NCBI GenBank assembly: GCA_900554465.1
Contig: USHF01000103.1
Location: 1-5,546, forward strand
Direction of reading: 5' to 3'
Length of the DNA: 5,546 nt
DNA from: an uncultured Collinsella sp.
GTDB lineage: Bacteria; Actinomycetota; Coriobacteriia; Coriobacteriales; Coriobacteriaceae
Notes under the pieces: model-generated
What the model was told of the DNA's origin: nothing
What the model saw: the letters and a program-made list of their open reading frames with translations, nothing else
Database searches by the model: none
Shown here: piece after piece, positions 4,057 to 5,546 of the stretch
How positions within the stretch are numbered: position 1 is the stretch's first letter
How the letters are laid out: each line of letters opens with the position of its first letter
Position numbers and translations under genes: made by a program

Positions 4057-5546
4057 ATGGAGCAACTTATCGCCATCATCGAAAAGGGCCAGCCCTTTTT
4101 CAACGCGATCGCCCGCAACAAGTACCTCAAGGCGATTCGCGACGGCTTTATCTCCGTCATCCCCATCATCATCTTCTCGTCCATCTTCTGCCTGGTAGCC
4201 TCGGTCCCCAACATCTGGGGTTTCTACTGGCCCGATGACATCAACAACGCCCTGTGGAAGTGCTACAACTACTCCATGGGCATCCTGGCCATCGCCTGCG
4301 CCGCCACCACGGCCAAGCACTTCGCCGACGCCCAGAACCGCGATCTGCCCAAGAATAACCAGATCAACTTTATCTCGTGCATGTGCGCGGCCATCATCGG
4401 CTTCCTGCTCCTTTCGAGCGACACGATCGCCACGGACGCCGCCAGCGGCTTCAACACCACCTACCTTGGTTCCAAGGGCCTGCTGACCGCCTTCATCGCT
4501 GCGTTTGTGACCGGCATCATCTACAAGTTCTTCATTAAGCGCAACATCACCGTCAAGATGCCCGAGCAGGTTCCGCCCAACATCTCGCAGACCTTTAAGG
4601 ACATCATCCCCTTCTCCGTCTGCATCACCGTCTTTTGGGTCTTTGACATCGTCTTCCGCGCTGCCTTTGGCTTCTGCTTTGCCCAGGGCGTCATCCAGGT
4701 GTTCCAGCCCCTGTTCACCGCTGCCGACGGCTACATCGGCCTTGCTGTGATCTACGGCGCCATGAGCCTCTTCTGGTTCGTGGGCGTCCACGGCCCCTCG
4801 ATCGTCGAGCCCGCCATCGCCGCCGCCCTCGTTGCCAACATGACCGACAACCTGGCTGCGTTCCAGGCCGGCCAGCACGCTTCCGCTGTCCTGACCCAGG
4901 GTGCCCAGTACTTCGTCGTCTGCATGGGCGGCACCGGCGCCACGCTTGTCCTGGTCTTTATGTTCTGCTTCCTGGCCAAGTCCCAGGAGATGCGCGCCGT
5001 CGGTAAGGCCGCCATCGTTCCCGTGTGCTTTGCCGTTAACGAGCCGCTGCTGTTCGCCGCGCCCATCGTGCTCAACCCCGTCTTCTTTGTCCCGTTTGTC
5101 TTTGCCCCGATCGCCAACATCTGGATCCTCAAGATCTTTATCGACTTCTTGGGCATGAACGGCTTTATGTACACCCTGCCCTGGACCGTCCCCGGCCCCA
5201 TCGGCACCATCATGGGCCTGGGCTTCCAGCCGCTCGCCTTTGTGATGCTCGCCCTTATCCTGGTCGTCGACTTTGCCCTGTACTACCCGTTCTTCCGTGC
5301 CTATGACGCCCAGAAGTGCACCGAGGAGGCCGAGATCTCCCAGGAGGAGCTCGCCGCCAAGAACGCTGAGAAGGCCGCCAAGCTCAACGACGCCTTCCAG
5401 GGCAAGGCTGACGCCAAGAGCGTTGCCGCCGGCGCTGCTGCCGAGGCCGTGAAGGCCGACGCCCCCGCCGCTTCCGCAGCGCCCGCCACCGAGGCTGCGA
5501 CCGCCAGCGACCTCAACGGCAAGCGCGTGCTCGTACTCTGCCAGGG
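4057..5546 (+). CDS. lacE: PTS lactose-type EIICB permease, 3' end missing
   Basis: The frame is open from the ATG, with TAGGAG six bases upstream, to the window edge: 496 full codons of an expected 570-590. The product is the membrane permease that binds, translocates and phosphorylates the sugar. Residues 1-415 are the IIC domain, with hydrophobic segments at about 31-51, 73-88, 104-114, 143-160, 183-208, 228-244, 285-307, 318-364 and 378-413. The substrate-site motifs are GVHGPSIVEP (His245) and FAVNEPLLF (Glu329); their 84-residue spacing equals that of the His and Glu of the B. cereus ChbC structure (His250, Glu334). Residues 416-487 form an Ala/Glu/Lys-rich linker, somewhat longer than in Firmicutes LacE. 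KRVLVLCQ (489-496) opens the IIB domain, and Cys495 is its phosphorylated cysteine, one codon before the window edge. The IIC-IIB fusion is the LacE layout rather than the split ChbB/ChbC layout. It is divergent from the LacI-family gene. Confidence 0.94.
   Translation, partial: MEQLIAIIEKGQPFFNAIARNKYLKAIRDGFISVIPIIIFSSIFCLVASVPNIWGFYWPDDINNALWKCYNYSMGILAIACAATTAKHFADAQNRDLPKNNQINFISCMCAAIIGFLLLSSDTIATDAASGFNTTYLGSKGLLTAFIAAFVTGIIYKFFIKRNITVKMPEQVPPNISQTFKDIIPFSVCITVFWVFDIVFRAAFGFCFAQGVIQVFQPLFTAADGYIGLAVIYGAMSLFWFVGVHGPSIVEPAIAAALVANMTDNLAAFQAGQHASAVLTQGAQYFVVCMGGTGATLVLVFMFCFLAKSQEMRAVGKAAIVPVCFAVNEPLLFAAPIVLNPVFFVPFVFAPIANIWILKIFIDFLGMNGFMYTLPWTVPGPIGTIMGLGFQPLAFVMLALILVVDFALYYPFFRAYDAQKCTEEAEISQEELAAKNAEKAAKLNDAFQGKADAKSVAAGAAAEAVKADAPAASAAPATEAATASDLNGKRVLVLCQ

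Noticed and set aside
3988..4878. A 296-codon open frame on the minus strand opposite the EIICB gene
   Set aside because: Its product is a low-complexity Gly/Asp/Val/Glu-rich string that mirrors the codon bias of the plus-strand gene. The plus strand encodes an unmistakable PTS permease across the same bases.

Overview
The window looks like the end of a draft-assembly contig from a GC-rich, Gram-positive gut-type actinobacterium, most likely a member of the Coriobacteriia such as Collinsella. This is an inference. It rests on GC-rich third codon positions, strong AAGGAGG-type ribosome binding sites, and a lactose-type PTS combined with a tagatose-pathway isomerase. No rRNA or other marker gene is present to confirm it. 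Bases 1-50 are not genomic: they are an untrimmed Illumina Nextera i5 adapter ending in the Tn5 mosaic end, so biology starts at base 51.

Layout. Bases 51-364 (minus) hold the first 104 codons of a lacA-like galactose-6-phosphate isomerase subunit, cut by the contig end. Its upstream region (365-596) has two inverted repeats with TGTTC/GAACA half-sites. A strong minus-strand terminator (597-637) separates it from a 335-aa membrane protein of unknown function (668-1675, minus). The 466-bp gap at 1676-2141 has no gene. It holds a possible promoter, a 154-bp MITE-like element with perfect 22-bp terminal inverted repeats (1792-1945), a degenerate short direct repeat, and the terminator of the next gene. 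Next come a PTS lactose-family EIIA gene (lacF-like, 2142-2480, minus), a LacI-family repressor (2695-3699, minus), and a divergent EIICB gene (lacE-like, from 4057, plus). The window ends just after the phosphorylatable cysteine of the IIB domain.

How the genes may work together. EIICB would import and phosphorylate a beta-galactoside (lactose or similar), with phosphate passed HPr -> EIIA His79 -> IIB Cys495 -> sugar. After cleavage by a phospho-beta-galactosidase, not seen here, the galactose-6-phosphate would be isomerised by LacA with LacB to tagatose-6-phosphate. The LacI-type regulator sits between the two PTS genes. The gap it shares with the EIICB gene contains two near-identical 18-bp CG-centred sites in opposite orientation, 120 bp apart; one abuts the likely EIICB -35 box. 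These are the best candidates for its operators. The main observations to follow up are this operator pair, the GAACA-type sites shared by the lacA and lacF upstream regions, and the MITE-like element.
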